64,000 nt of DNA from Neobacillus paridis (lineage in GTDB: Bacteria; Bacillota; Bacilli; Bacillales; Cytobacillaceae): positions 1 to 64,000 of the forward strand of contig NZ_JAESWB010000045.1 of assembly GCF_016765675.1 (NCBI RefSeq). Direction: 5' to 3'. Shown piece after piece: positions 35,432 to 44,651 of this stretch. Position 1 is the first letter of the stretch, and every line of letters starts with the position of its first letter. Position numbers and translations under genes: made by a program. The notes beneath the pieces were generated by a model that was not told the origin of the DNA, ran no database searches, and worked only from the letters and a program-made list of their open reading frames with translations.

Positions 35432-36589
35432 ATGTATCCGAATATTTTACGTCATCCTGGTCCTACTCCGATTCCAAAAAAGGTTCAGCTGGCGATGAAC
35501 CAGGATATGATCAGTCATCGCAGTGAAGAATTTGTTCAACTTTATCGTGAGACGACAAACCGGGTGAAGCCTATTTTTGGAACCAAGCAGGAGATTATAC
35601 TCATTCCATCCGGTGGTACCGCCGCATTGGAAGCAGCAGCCGTCAATACCGTTTCTCCCGGAGAAGAAGTGGTAGTGATCACCGTCGGCGCGTTTGGCAA
35701 CTATTTTGTCTCTATTTGTGAAAAGTACGGCTTCAAAGTCCATAAGCTGGAAAAACCTTGGGGCGAGGCTTGTACGGAAGAAGAATTGTCTGAGTTTTTA
35801 AAACCATTAACCAATGTGAAGGCGGTCTTTGCTACCTATAATGAAACTTCAACAGGAATCTTGAATCCTGTTAACCGCTTAGCTCAAGTCGTCCGTACGC
35901 AAACAGATGCCCTCTTTATTGTCGATGGGGTCAGCTGTATCGGCGGTGCCCCTGCTGAAATGGATCAATGGGGGATCGATATTTTAGTGACAGGATCGCA
36001 AAAGGCGATGATGCTGCCGCCTGGACTTGCACTGTTAAGCGTGAGTGATAGAGCCTGGAAGGTGATCGAAAAAAATCAAACACCATCCTATTACTTAAAT
36101 TTATTAAGCTACCGTGAATGGGCCGAGAAGGGCATGACACCAAATACCCCAGCTGTGTCGTTAATTTTTGGCCTATCTGCTGTTTGCGATTTGATCGAGG
36201 AGGAAGGCGGGTTTTCCCAAACTGTCACTAGACATGAACTGATGAAAAATATGGTCCGCCAAGCAATGAGGGCTCTTTCAATCGGTTTGTTGACTGCTGA
36301 TGAATATGCTTCGCCAACGATTACGGCAATTAAGGCGCCTGAAGGGTTAAACCTAGGAGAATTTTTAGGTCATTTGAAAAAGAAATACCATCTTGATTTT
36401 GCTGGCGGGCTTGGGCATCTTCAAGGAAAAATCTTTAGATTTGGCCATATGGGTTACTGCTTCCCAAGTGATATTCTTCAAGCCGTGTCTTTGTTGGAAG
36501 CAGGATTACAGGATTTCAACTACTCTTTCGAACCAGGTGCAGGCGTGCTAGCCGCACAGAAAGTATTCTTGGCTGCACAGCAGAAATAA
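35432..36589 (+). CDS. Class V pyridoxal-phosphate aminotransferase (alanine/ureidoglycine-glyoxylate type)
   Basis: The 385-residue enzyme has the PLP lysine at about residue 191 in VTGSQKAMMLPPG, Asp in FIVDGVSCIGG and the N-terminal HPGPTPIP motif. These marks fit the alanine/serine-glyoxylate and PucG (S-ureidoglycine-glyoxylate) group. No other purine-degradation genes are near, so the substrate is open; glyoxylate as acceptor is likely. GGGAGGA lies before the ATG. It is monocistronic and ends in a long stem-loop. Confidence 0.82.
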   Translation: MYPNILRHPGPTPIPKKVQLAMNQDMISHRSEEFVQLYRETTNRVKPIFGTKQEIILIPSGGTAALEAAAVNTVSPGEEVVVITVGAFGNYFVSICEKYGFKVHKLEKPWGEACTEEELSEFLKPLTNVKAVFATYNETSTGILNPVNRLAQVVRTQTDALFIVDGVSCIGGAPAEMDQWGIDILVTGSQKAMMLPPGLALLSVSDRAWKVIEKNQTPSYYLNLLSYREWAEKGMTPNTPAVSLIFGLSAVCDLIEEEGGFSQTVTRHELMKNMVRQAMRALSIGLLTADEYASPTITAIKAPEGLNLGEFLGHLKKKYHLDFAGGLGHLQGKIFRFGHMGYCFPSDILQAVSLLEAGLQDFNYSFEPGAGVLAAQKVFLAAQQK

Positions 36590-36605
36590 ATTGTTTTTTA
36601 TAGAA

Positions 36606-36676
36606 AAAGGTCTGTTCTTTCTATATAAAATGTCCTTTACAAACGGTACATTTCATAAGTTAGAACAGGCCTTTTA
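36606..36676 (+). terminator. Two-tier stem-loop after the aminotransferase gene
   Basis: AAAGGTCTGTTCT and AGAACAGGCCTTT form a 13-bp outer stem with one mismatch. Inside, AAATGT pairs with ACATTT. TTTTAG follows, so it can act as a terminator despite the large inner part. Confidence 0.7.
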
Positions 36677-36904
36677 GTTATAGGTTATACATCAAGACTA
36701 TGATTGCACGAGGCGAGAGAGAGATACATTTGCGACAATCTTTTATATCGGACTGCCTTCGATTCTGGAGCGAAAAATATGTCTTCATCAGCATCCTTCC
36801 AGAACATCTTATGTGAAAAAGAGCTACCATTGAGGCAGCTCCCTTCAAAATTGGTTGTTTTCTATCAAGTAATTAATTTGCTGGAAATGCCCGTGATCAT
36901 GTTC

Positions 36905-37126
36905 AATCATCCTGCTTATGAAGGATACTTTCAACTGGTTCCGCCGCTGGTTTGTCTTTCATCCTGCTTATGAAGGACATTTTCAACTGATTCCGCCGCT
37001 GGTTTGTCTTTCATACCGCTTATGAAGGACACTTTCAACTGATTCTACCACGGTTTTGTCCTTCATACCGCTTATGAAGGACACTTTCAACTGATTCTAC
37101 CACGGTTTTGTCCTTCATCACTAGTA
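36905..37126. repeat. 52-bp tandem array III
   Basis: Units begin at 36911, 36963, 37015 and 37067, and a last partial one at 37119, each exactly 52 bp apart. A unit holds ATGAAGGACA, 25 bases, then TGTCCTTCAT, a perfect 10-bp inverted repeat. The sequence differs from arrays I and II, although ATGAA and ACACTTT words recur. It lies between convergent genes. The third and fourth units are nearly identical. Confidence 0.93.
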
Positions 37127-37142
37127 AATCAATGATTATGTT

Positions 37143-37853
37143 CTAGATTTCGGCCCCCAAGTACTTTGTCTTAAGCTCCGATTCGATTATTTTTCCAGCA
37201 AACGAGACCTGGTATGCCTTGGCGTCAGGTCTTGAGCTGACAGCCTGATAAAGATCTTGCTCGATAAAATGGACTGCGGCCCCGTCATCCGCAGCTATGC
37301 CGGATTGTAATTTTCCTGTTTCTATTAACCTGTGATATGCCGGCCTTCTTTCCGCTTCCCCATCATAATGCGGACAGTTGCTGCCCTTTAAAAAACCCAA
37401 AGCTTTAATAGGTTCAAGCTGATCACCATAAGAGTCCGTTATCCCTTCTTCAAACCAGCAAATAGAACCAGCACTGATTCCTGCCAAAATAATTCCTTGA
37501 TTTCACGCCTTGTTTAAAATTTTGTCGAGTCCCCATTCTTTCCACAAAACTAATAGATTCTTGGTGTTGCCACCGCCGACATAGATAATATCTTTATCTA
37601 AAATAAATCCTTCCAGATCCCTGGTGCTTGGTCTAAATAACGACAAATGAGAAGGCTCACAATTTTGGCGTTCAAAAAAATGATAAAAGTTAGAAATATA
37701 GCCATCCGCATCGCCGCTCGCAGTAGCTAAAAAACAAATTTTCGGTATTGGTTTATGAGATTGCTGCAAAATATAAGTATCGAGGAGCGGGTTCTCCGGT
37801 TCCATTGAAAAACCGCCACCGCCTAATGCGATGATTTGTCTTACTTTTTCCAT
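37143..37853 (-). pseudogene. Peptidase E (S51 family), interrupted by an in-frame TGA
   Basis: The first 116 residues open MEKVRQIIALGGGGFSMEPENPLLD; an in-frame TGA at 37505-37503 stops them after DKILNKA. Without any frame change the sequence continues NQGIILAGISAGSICWFEEGITDSYG to the normal C terminus. Family members commonly have Trp at the TGA place, so TGG to TGA is likely. The nucleophile Ser in GISAG lies after the stop, so a truncated product would be inactive. The gene is 12 bp after sipS in the same direction. Confidence 0.85.
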
Positions 37854-37871
37854 TCTCATTTTCCTCCTAAA

Positions 37872-38393
37872 TCATTTGACAACCCTGATGTCCGTTAATG
37901 GATAGAAAACAAATTCACTTTTGCCGATAATACTATCTTCATTAATATAGCCAAGCTCGTTACGGCTGTCCCTGCTGTACAAGCGATTGTCACCCATGAC
38001 AAAATAATGGTGTTTCGGAACGATAATCGGCCCGAAATCTTCTGTTAACCGGCTTCCGTGCTGCTGAGCCAGTTTCAAATTATCTGAAAGATAGGGTTCT
38101 TTAAAAATCCTGTTATTGATCCACAATTGGTCATTTTTCATTTCGATCTTATCGCCGGGAAAACCAATCACCCGTTTCACATAGTTTTCTTTCGGTCCTC
38201 TAATAATGACAATATCTCCTCTTGAAAAATCAACCAATTTATTCACAAACATTTTTTCCTCATCATGAAGCGTTGGTTTCATCGAATCCCCCTTCACAAT
38301 GTAAGGCGAAAAAAGGAATGTCCTAACCACAAATGTGATTCCAAGCGCAATGATGATTGACTTTACCCATCCAGTCATTTCCTTTTTAGACAT
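37872..38393 (-). CDS. Type I signal peptidase (SipS-like)
   Basis: A 173-residue membrane protease with one N-terminal anchor (IIIALGITFVVRTFLF). The catalytic dyad is Ser37 in KGDSMKPT and Lys73 in NYVKRVIGFPGD; the GDNR.YSRDSR box near residue 135 is also intact. It removes signal peptides from exported proteins. Bacilli carry several such enzymes. It precedes the damaged peptidase E gene. Confidence 0.9.
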   Translation of the reverse strand: MSKKEMTGWVKSIIIALGITFVVRTFLFSPYIVKGDSMKPTLHDEEKMFVNKLVDFSRGDIVIIRGPKENYVKRVIGFPGDKIEMKNDQLWINNRIFKEPYLSDNLKLAQQHGSRLTEDFGPIIVPKHHYFVMGDNRLYSRDSRNELGYINEDSIIGKSEFVFYPLTDIRVVK

Positions 38394-38565
38394 TTTATCA
38401 CCCCCTGATCTGATTTATCATTATTAAAAAAATTATCCAAATGAAGAACCCACCACCCTTCAATGTGATTTTTACAGATTAGTTGAATAGAAAAAAGGAA
38501 AATCAAGGTTATCTTACGAAATATATTAGAGTTAAAATTTTTGAATCATTTTCGGGAGGACATTC

Positions 38566-38745
38566 ATAGAACAGTATTTTTTTTGGTTATTGATGACCCC
38601 CATACTGGGAGTATTGTGGTTTTTAAACTTAACAGCTATATTAAAAAGAATAAATAAGGATGAGAGTATCCAAAATCAAATCATTATTGGTTCCGCTCTT
38701 ACCTTTATCATTATTTTTCTATTGATGCTGTTTTCACTATTATAA
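38566..38745 (+). CDS. Small two-helix membrane protein with an apparent ATA start
   Basis: A 59-codon frame reads ATA-GAA-CAG and on through FFWLLMTPILGVLWFLNLTAIL and IIIGSALTFIIIFLLMLFSLL. GGGAGG lies exactly six bases before the ATA, as for a start codon. No ATG, GTG or TTG stands at this place; the nearest in-frame choice is TTG/ATG nine codons later, without a ribosome binding site. Either ATA starts weakly, or an ATG was lost. The family is unknown. Confidence 0.5.
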   Translation: MEQYFFWLLMTPILGVLWFLNLTAILKRINKDESIQNQIIIGSALTFIIIFLLMLFSLL

Positions 38746-38773
38746 TTAAAACCAATCTAGTTTCGGTCGATTA

Positions 38774-39184
38774 TCAGATTTCCTTCATGATGGTAATCGA
38801 CTTTACCTTTTTAAGTCTTATCCATTGGGTTTTCTTAATACCGTTTAAAAAATCCTCCAATTGATTATCAGAAACCGGTTCTGAACCAATTAATATTTCT
38901 GAACTAAGCGCGGAAGCAAAGATGCGATTCTCTAGAACTTTTCCATTCAGCAATTCAACCGAGATGATTTGTCCATACTTTAGTCCCTCCAAAACAGGAA
39001 ATTTATTAAGAAAGTACTGATGATTATATTGGTTGATTTTTCGGTCAAGCAGCCAGTTGACCAGGACAAAGAGGCTAACTGTCATAATCAGAGCCCACCA
39101 TCCTGCCGTCTTCATGAAATTAATTCCAATGAACATTAACAATGGCAAAACCAATATTTTAAACATCCAATATACAAGTTTCAT
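38774..39184 (-). CDS. Hypothetical membrane protein
   Basis: 136 residues. Two N-terminal hydrophobic helices (FKILVLPLLMFIGINFM and WWALIMTVSLFVLVNWLL) precede a cytoplasmic part of about 85 residues with alternating hydrophobic strands (YGQIISVELLNGKVLENRIF). I do not recognise the family. It is a single gene with no tight neighbours. Its 5' side faces a 230-bp gap in which only a minus-strand terminator was seen. Confidence 0.55.
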   Translation of the reverse strand: MKLVYWMFKILVLPLLMFIGINFMKTAGWWALIMTVSLFVLVNWLLDRKINQYNHQYFLNKFPVLEGLKYGQIISVELLNGKVLENRIFASALSSEILIGSEPVSDNQLEDFLNGIKKTQWIRLKKVKSITIMKEI

Positions 39185-39257
39185 AACAAACGCCCTTTTC
39201 CGATAAATATCTATATACCTATTTTCTCTAAAAATACCCGAAATGGCAATTTTTCAC

Positions 39258-39285
39258 TAAAAAAACTGTCCAACTAAATGAACAG
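39258..39285 (-). terminator. Terminator of the hrt-hss operon
   Basis: CTGTTCA and TGGACAG on the minus strand form a stem with one mismatch, followed by T7. It lies about 125 bp after the hssS stop. Confidence 0.7.
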
Positions 39286-39412
39286 CCTTTTCTATTAAAA
39301 ACAATAGGGGTTTATGATTGGATATAAACGGAAATAGCGCTTTTTAAACAGTAACATACTTTCGTGTAACCGTTCAGAAAGCACCAAGGCAAAAATTCCA
39401 TGCTTGTCTGAT

Positions 39413-40798
39413 TTAATTGGAATGCATCGGTAGCCTCACAACAAAAGTAGTCCCTTCATTTTCCTTACTGAAAACACGAATATTACCGTTATGCAATTTG
39501 ACAATCGCAGCAACTATCGAAAGTCCTAACCCGGTTCCCTCGGTGGTGCGGGTTCTTGCTAAATCTGCCCGATAGAAACGATCAAAGATCCTGTCGATTT
39601 CCGTCTCCTTGAGGCCAATTCCTGTGTCCTTAAAAGTGACGAATACCGTCTTATCTTTTTCCTCTATCAAAATCTCGATAGTGCCATTCGGTTGGTTATA
39701 TTTAATCGCGTTCGTTAACAGATTATCCCAAACGGTATTCAATAATGAAGGGTCGCCGGTGATTTCGATATCTGGCAAGGAGTAGCTTAGCATGATTTCT
39801 TTATCCCCAATTATCCATTGATAACTTCTCACTAATTCCTTTATTTGCCTGCCGAGATTAAATCGTTTTTTCTTCATAATATCTTCATTTCGATCTAGTG
39901 AGGCAAGAAGCAATAATTGCTTGGTTAAAGTCGAAAGTCTCTTAATTTCAGCATTAATAATTGAAATGTATCCAGACCGTTCCACCTGACTAATGGTGTT
40001 CTTTTCCAAAAGGTTTATATATCCCTTGATATTGGACAATGGAGATTGGATATCATGAGAAATATTGGAGATAAACTCCTTCCGCATTTCATCCATCTGT
40101 TCTAATTTTCTCGCCATTTGTAAAAAGCTATGGGAAAGTTCGCCCAGCTCATCGTGCCTAGTGATGTCGAGCTTAACATTAAAGTTGCCGCGTGCCAGTG
40201 ATTTCGTTGCATTGGTTAGCTTTGAAATGGGTCTGACTAAATATTTGGTGCTAAAAACAACCAACACAATGCTCAAAAAAATCGATAATCCAAGCATCCA
40301 GGCGAATAGAAAATGCATCTCGTTAAACAGCAGTTTAATGTCCGGTCGAATGAAAAGAGCATAAATATTCCCTTTATATGTCAGCGGAACACCAATGGTA
40401 TTTTTTAATTCATTGGCAAAAAAACCTGTGACAAAGGTTTTCCGAGGAAAATTCAGAATCCCATGATAAACGTTGCCAGTCAGTACCCGTTCAACTGTTG
40501 CATGAGTCAAATGTTTATCTCTGAAGGTGGCTCCAAAAAATGTTCCTTTACCGTTAGGATCAACCAAGTAGATTTGATAGCCAATGGCCGAGATGCTTTC
40601 TAGGTAATCATTCAAATCAATTTCTGAATGCTTTCCAGCAAATGTGGCAATATCCTGGGCAATTTTTGTGTTTTTTTGGTCATTATACGGTTTTAATTTT
40701 TGCTGGTAATAGACATTAGAGACGATGAAAGCAGTAGTACTGCTTAACATCATAATCCCAACAGTAATGACGATAAATTTTACATAAAGAGACTTCAT
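39413..40798 (-). CDS. hssS: Heme-sensing histidine kinase HssS
   Basis: A 461-residue kinase with two membrane helices (about 8-28 and 165-187) around an extracellular sensor domain that contains YHGILNFPRKTFVTGFFANELKNTIGVPL, close to the S. aureus HssS sensor. HAMP, HisKA (phospho-acceptor His in SNISHDIQSPL) and HATPase domains follow. It responds to toxic heme and phosphorylates HssR. It overlaps hssR by four bases. Whether the sensor binds heme directly is not known from sequence. Confidence 0.88.
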   Translation of the reverse strand: MKSLYVKFIVITVGIMMLSSTTAFIVSNVYYQQKLKPYNDQKNTKIAQDIATFAGKHSEIDLNDYLESISAIGYQIYLVDPNGKGTFFGATFRDKHLTHATVERVLTGNVYHGILNFPRKTFVTGFFANELKNTIGVPLTYKGNIYALFIRPDIKLLFNEMHFLFAWMLGLSIFLSIVLVVFSTKYLVRPISKLTNATKSLARGNFNVKLDITRHDELGELSHSFLQMARKLEQMDEMRKEFISNISHDIQSPLSNIKGYINLLEKNTISQVERSGYISIINAEIKRLSTLTKQLLLLASLDRNEDIMKKKRFNLGRQIKELVRSYQWIIGDKEIMLSYSLPDIEITGDPSLLNTVWDNLLTNAIKYNQPNGTIEILIEEKDKTVFVTFKDTGIGLKETEIDRIFDRFYRADLARTRTTEGTGLGLSIVAAIVKLHNGNIRVFSKENEGTTFVVRLPMHSN

Positions 40799-41475
40799 CG
40801 GCCTTTTGCCTCCAGTGAATATCCGACTCCTCTTATGGTTTTAATTTGAAAATCCTCAGTTAGTCCCGAAAAACGTTCTCGTAATCGTTTAATATGGACA
40901 TCCACCGTACGCTCATCACCTTCATAATCCACACCCCAAATTTGTTCAATCAAGTGGTCTCGGGAGAAAACCTGTGCTGGATGGGACATGAGAAAATAAA
41001 GCAATTCAAATTCCTTCAACGGCAAAAGGAACGTCCGATTCCCAATTGTCACTTCATAGCTTTTTTTATTAATCGTTGTATTGCCAATGCGAACAATGGC
41101 ATCATCCGGTTGATGATCATATCTTCGCAGCAATGCCTTGATCCGAAAGCTTAATTCTTTCGGTTCAAACGGCTTTACTAAATAATCGTCAGTACCTGCC
41201 TGAAAGCCTTGCTCCTTATCATCAATTTGATTTTTGGCCGTTAATAGAATAATTGGAATATCATACTGCCTGCGGATTTCCTTTGTCAGTGAAAATCCAT
41301 CCATAAACGGCATCATTACATCCACGACGGCTAAATGACAGATTTCCTTTTTTAAGATCCGCAGCGCTTCGGTACCGTCCTTCGCCTTAAATACTCCGTA
41401 TCCCAGCTCGGTTAACTGAATCTCTAATAGCTGTAAAATATAAATATCATCATCGACAATCAGAATATTCGTCAT
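40795..41475 (-). CDS. hssR: Heme response regulator HssR
   Basis: A 226-residue OmpR/PhoB-type regulator. The receiver has the acidic pocket DDD near residues 8-10, phospho-acceptor Asp in VVDVMMP and Lys in LVKPFEP; the winged-helix output domain ends TIRGVGYSLE. The segment YEGDERTVDVHIKRLRERF matches HssR. Its presumed target, a direct repeat at 43282, lies before hrtB, so phosphorylated HssR should switch on the exporter together with its own gene. Confidence 0.88.
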   Translation of the reverse strand: MTNILIVDDDIYILQLLEIQLTELGYGVFKAKDGTEALRILKKEICHLAVVDVMMPFMDGFSLTKEIRRQYDIPIILLTAKNQIDDKEQGFQAGTDDYLVKPFEPKELSFRIKALLRRYDHQPDDAIVRIGNTTINKKSYEVTIGNRTFLLPLKEFELLYFLMSHPAQVFSRDHLIEQIWGVDYEGDERTVDVHIKRLRERFSGLTEDFQIKTIRGVGYSLEAKGR

Positions 41476-41525
41476 TAACTATCCCTCTATTCGTTACGTT
41501 AAAAAAGCTCTGATAGAAACTTCTC

Positions 41526-42200
41526 CTACTGCACCAAACCATCACGCATTTTGACAACATGGTCCGCATAGGAAAGCATTTCTTCATCATGAGTCACCAT
41601 TAGTGTTGCCATTTTCAGCATTTTCGTCAGATCCCTGATGAGGAGCATGACATCTTTTGATTTTTTCGAATCCAGGCTGGCAGTTGGTTCATCGGCAAAA
41701 AGAATTTTCGGTTTATGGATGATAGCTCGGGCTATTGCCACCCTCTGCTTCTCCCCGCCGGACAATGAAGCCGGATAAGCATCCTTTCTATGTTCCATTC
41801 CAACTAATTTAAGGATTTTGGCAATTTCCTTTTTTTGTTGACGTTTTTTCAACTTGGTATCGGCAACATCCAGCATCAGCATCAATTGTTCTTCAACGGT
41901 AAGAAACGGTACGAGATGGGCAAATTGAAACACAAAGCCAAATTTACTTGCCCGTATCTTCCGAACCTGTTCCTGGTTCATAGCAGTGATATTTTGCCCC
42001 TCAAATAATACTTTACCATCTGAGGCCGGCTGAAGTCCTGCTGCAATAGTAAGGAGAGTGCTTTTCCCTGAGCCAGAGGCGCCTACTAGTGCTGTCACCT
42101 CGCCTTCCTTAAGAGAAAGGTTGATTCCTTTAAGGATTTCGTCCTTCATTTCACCATTCATGAACGTTTTTCTAACCTTATCGATTGTAAAAATTGTCAT
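41526..42200 (-). CDS. hrtA: Heme exporter ATPase HrtA
   Basis: A 224-residue MacB/LolD-type ATPase with Walker A GASGSGKST, signature [14 protein letters not shown] and Walker B ILFADEPTASLD. I start it at MTIFTIDKV, where AAGGAGAGG is six bases upstream; the frame back to 42278 overlaps hrtB wrongly. It drives HrtB to remove excess heme. The gap to hssR is 50 bp. Confidence 0.9.
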   Translation of the reverse strand: MTIFTIDKVRKTFMNGEMKDEILKGINLSLKEGEVTALVGASGSGKSTLLTIAAGLQPASDGKVLFEGQNITAMNQEQVRKIRASKFGFVFQFAHLVPFLTVEEQLMLMLDVADTKLKKRQQKKEIAKILKLVGMEHRKDAYPASLSGGEKQRVAIARAIIHKPKILFADEPTASLDSKKSKDVMLLIRDLTKMLKMATLMVTHDEEMLSYADHVVKMRDGLVQ

Positions 42201-42201
42201 A

Positions 42202-43236
42202 TTAAACCTCTCCTTGTTGGATTGCTTGTAATGGTCCGACTTGCTTAATCTGAATTCCTGAAAGCGTCGCTCCGACAAACCCGATCAACAAGAATGTAAG
42301 CGACAATTGAACAGTAGTTCCCACCGTTAAACTAAACGGTAACCCTTTGGGTGCTATGAGATTAAAAACCTGGCCCAGTGCAATAGAAATAGTCAGCGCA
42401 AAAATGGTAATAAATATCATTTGCGTCCACATCATTGTAAACAGGACACTTGTTTTCACACCGATCGCCTTTAGAATTCCGTATAAACCAATTTTTTGAA
42501 CGTTCATCATATAAAAAAAGATGGCAAATAACATACCGCTAATAACAACGAGAAACCAAACCATCATATTAAGTGACAGTTGTTCTGCTTTATAACTGGA
42601 AATAGTGTTCAGAAACTGATCTTTCGAAAAGGATTTTAGGCCCGTGATGGTTTCTCCGGAATCCCCGCCCGGTATGAAAATCAGCTGCATTTCCTGAATC
42701 CGGTAAATTTGTTTGTAATCGTCGATATTAATAAAGGCGACAGGTGCATGACTAAATTTGCTCTGGTCCACAAAGCCTTTGACAATAAATTTGCCATTGT
42801 ATTGATTATTCGTTAGAGTATCACCAATCTTAATTCCATCACTCTCAAGCGAACGATCGAGAACAACCTCGCCTTTATTTACCTTCGAAAATAACGGCGA
42901 AGCAGTTGAAGAAACAAAAGCAACGCTCCGCTGTTTTCCAGAACCTTCATTGATAAATCCCATTTGAATGGAAAATGCTACAGCATCCTTGTGTTTTCTT
43001 AACACGCTAGTTTGGGTCTTATTACTAATTTTTGAAAGATTATAGGTTTGGTTTGCTTCCTTTGTCATGAAAAATTGACCATTTGGCAAATCCTTAATGA
43101 GTGCAGCGTTATCTTGTGATAATCCATTTGCTAAGCCAGATATAATAAATGTTAATAAACTAACTAGAAAAATGATGGAGCCCAGAATTAAAAATCGTCC
43201 TTTATTTTTCTTCATTTCTTTCCACGCCATGTTCAT
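42202..43236 (-). CDS. hrtB: Heme exporter permease HrtB
   Basis: A 344-residue FtsX/MacB-type permease with four membrane helices: one at the N terminus (FLILGSIIFLVSLLTFIISGLANGL) and three after residue 225. The large extracellular domain lies between. MNMAWKEMKKNKGRF resembles the HrtB start. It is first of hrtB-hrtA-hssR-hssS, directly behind the HssR box. Family context and the operator support heme export over other substrates. Confidence 0.88.
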   Translation of the reverse strand: MNMAWKEMKKNKGRFLILGSIIFLVSLLTFIISGLANGLSQDNAALIKDLPNGQFFMTKEANQTYNLSKISNKTQTSVLRKHKDAVAFSIQMGFINEGSGKQRSVAFVSSTASPLFSKVNKGEVVLDRSLESDGIKIGDTLTNNQYNGKFIVKGFVDQSKFSHAPVAFINIDDYKQIYRIQEMQLIFIPGGDSGETITGLKSFSKDQFLNTISSYKAEQLSLNMMVWFLVVISGMLFAIFFYMMNVQKIGLYGILKAIGVKTSVLFTMMWTQMIFITIFALTISIALGQVFNLIAPKGLPFSLTVGTTVQLSLTFLLIGFVGATLSGIQIKQVGPLQAIQQGEV

Positions 43237-43270
43237 TTTCTTTCCCTCACTTTCCTTTTGACATCACTAG

Positions 43271-43301
43271 TTTATAGCCGCAATATGAACAGAAAATGAA
43301 C
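43271..43301 (-). promoter_or_regulatory. HssR binding site and -10 box of hrtB
   Basis: On the minus strand GTTCATTTT-CT-GTTCATATT forms a direct repeat with a 2-bp spacer. The published S. aureus HssR site is GTTCATATT-N2-GTTCATATT, so only one base differs. TATAAA (43276-43271) follows five bases later as -10 box, and the repeat takes the -35 place, as for OmpR-type activators. Confidence 0.88.
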
Positions 43302-43345
43302 AAGAAATTACATTTAAAGGGACTGGGCTAAGGATCCTGATGGAC

Positions 43346-43382
43346 AAAAAATAGTGCCTGACACTATCAAAGTGCCAGACAC
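43346..43382 (-). terminator. Terminator of gltT (GTGCC family)
   Basis: GTGCCTGACAC and GTGCCAGACAC pair through a TATCAAA loop with G:U pairs; T6 follows on the minus strand. Confidence 0.75.
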
Positions 43383-43397
43383 CCAATGTTTTTTGCT

Positions 43398-44651
43398 TTA
43401 TGCAGCTAATTTTTCTTCCTGTTTATCAAGCTTATGTCCTTCCCATCTGGAAACAACGATTGCCGCTAATGAGTTTCCGACAATGTTGACACATGTCCGG
43501 GCCATATCAAGGATCCGGTCAATCCCAGCAATAAAGGCAAGCCCTTCTGCAGGAATTCCCACGCTGCCTAATGTCGCTAGAAGGACAACGAAGGATACTC
43601 CAGGGACACCAGCAATTCCTTTTGATGTAACCATCAACACAAGCACCAAAGTAATCTGATGAGTAATGCTCATATGAATGCCGTACATTTGGGCAATAAA
43701 CAACGCTGCAATTGCTTGATAAAGAGTAGATCCGTCAAGGTTGAAGGAATACCCGGTTGGAATCACAAACGAAGTAATTGCCTTCGGACATCCTAACTTT
43801 TCCATTTTCTCCATGATCCTTGGAAGGACTGTCTCGGAACTTGCGGTGGAATAACCCAACAACAGTTCGTCCTTTAGATATTTGAGAAATTTAAAAATGT
43901 TTACTCCGACAATTTTTGCAGTTATACCGAGCACCACAAGAATAAAGAAAGCCATGGCGCCATAAACGACAATCACTAGTTTGCCAAGTGGAATTAACGA
44001 AGACAAACCAAACATCGAAACCGTAACTCCAATTAAAGCAAAAACGCCAATTGGCGCCAGTTTCATAATCTGGTTTGTCACATAAAACATGGCATCAGCC
44101 GTTCCTCTAAAGAACTTTAAAATCGGTTCCCCTTTTTCTCCAATAGCCGCGACTCCGAGTCCGAACATCACAGAAAAGAATATAATCGCTAACATATCGC
44201 CATTTGCCAATGACTGAATAATATTTGTTGGGACGATATTGACGAAGGTATCGACCATTGAATGGGTTTCAGTTGTTTTCGCCGTTTCCACATAAGTATT
44301 AATATCCGTTTTGGTTAGTTGTGAACGATCAATACCTGTTCCGGGATGAAATACGTTTCCAGCAAACAAGCCAACTACAATAGCAATAGTAGTAATGATT
44401 TCAAAATAAATGAGTGTTTTTCCGCCGAGTTTACCTAACGATTTCATGTCGCCAACACCGGCCACTCCGACAATAATGCTTGAAACGACGATCGGTACAA
44501 CAATCATTTTGATTAAACGAATAAAAGTATTTCCAATAGGCTGTAAAATCTCAGCCACATGCGGGTTTCCATAAAAAATAGCACCAACCATAATCCCCAA
44601 TGCCAGTCCAATAAAAATTTGCCACGCTAAACTAATTTTCCTCTTTTTCAT
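43398..44651 (-). CDS. gltT: Proton/sodium-glutamate symporter GltT
   Basis: A 417-residue dicarboxylate/amino acid:cation symporter. Key family parts are the serine-rich re-entrant loop YSTASSETVLP, the TSFVIPTGYSFNLDGS segment with the NLDGST core, and VTSKGIAGVPGVSFVVLLATL. It is very close to B. subtilis GltT over its length, so glutamate/aspartate uptake is likely. The start at MKKRKISLAWQIF has GGAGAGG upstream; twelve codons before it lack a signal. Confidence 0.9.
   Translation of the reverse strand: MKKRKISLAWQIFIGLALGIMVGAIFYGNPHVAEILQPIGNTFIRLIKMIVVPIVVSSIIVGVAGVGDMKSLGKLGGKTLIYFEIITTIAIVVGLFAGNVFHPGTGIDRSQLTKTDINTYVETAKTTETHSMVDTFVNIVPTNIIQSLANGDMLAIIFFSVMFGLGVAAIGEKGEPILKFFRGTADAMFYVTNQIMKLAPIGVFALIGVTVSMFGLSSLIPLGKLVIVVYGAMAFFILVVLGITAKIVGVNIFKFLKYLKDELLLGYSTASSETVLPRIMEKMEKLGCPKAITSFVIPTGYSFNLDGSTLYQAIAALFIAQMYGIHMSITHQITLVLVLMVTSKGIAGVPGVSFVVLLATLGSVGIPAEGLAFIAGIDRILDMARTCVNIVGNSLAAIVVSRWEGHKLDKQEEKLAA

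Noticed and set aside
36704..36973. 89-codon open frame
   Set aside because: It runs into 52-bp array III, has no ribosome binding site and no protein-like pattern.
37503..37505. TGA as selenocysteine codon in peptidase E
   Set aside because: The family uses Ser, not Cys/Sec, for catalysis; Trp is expected at this place, and no SECIS-like element is evident.
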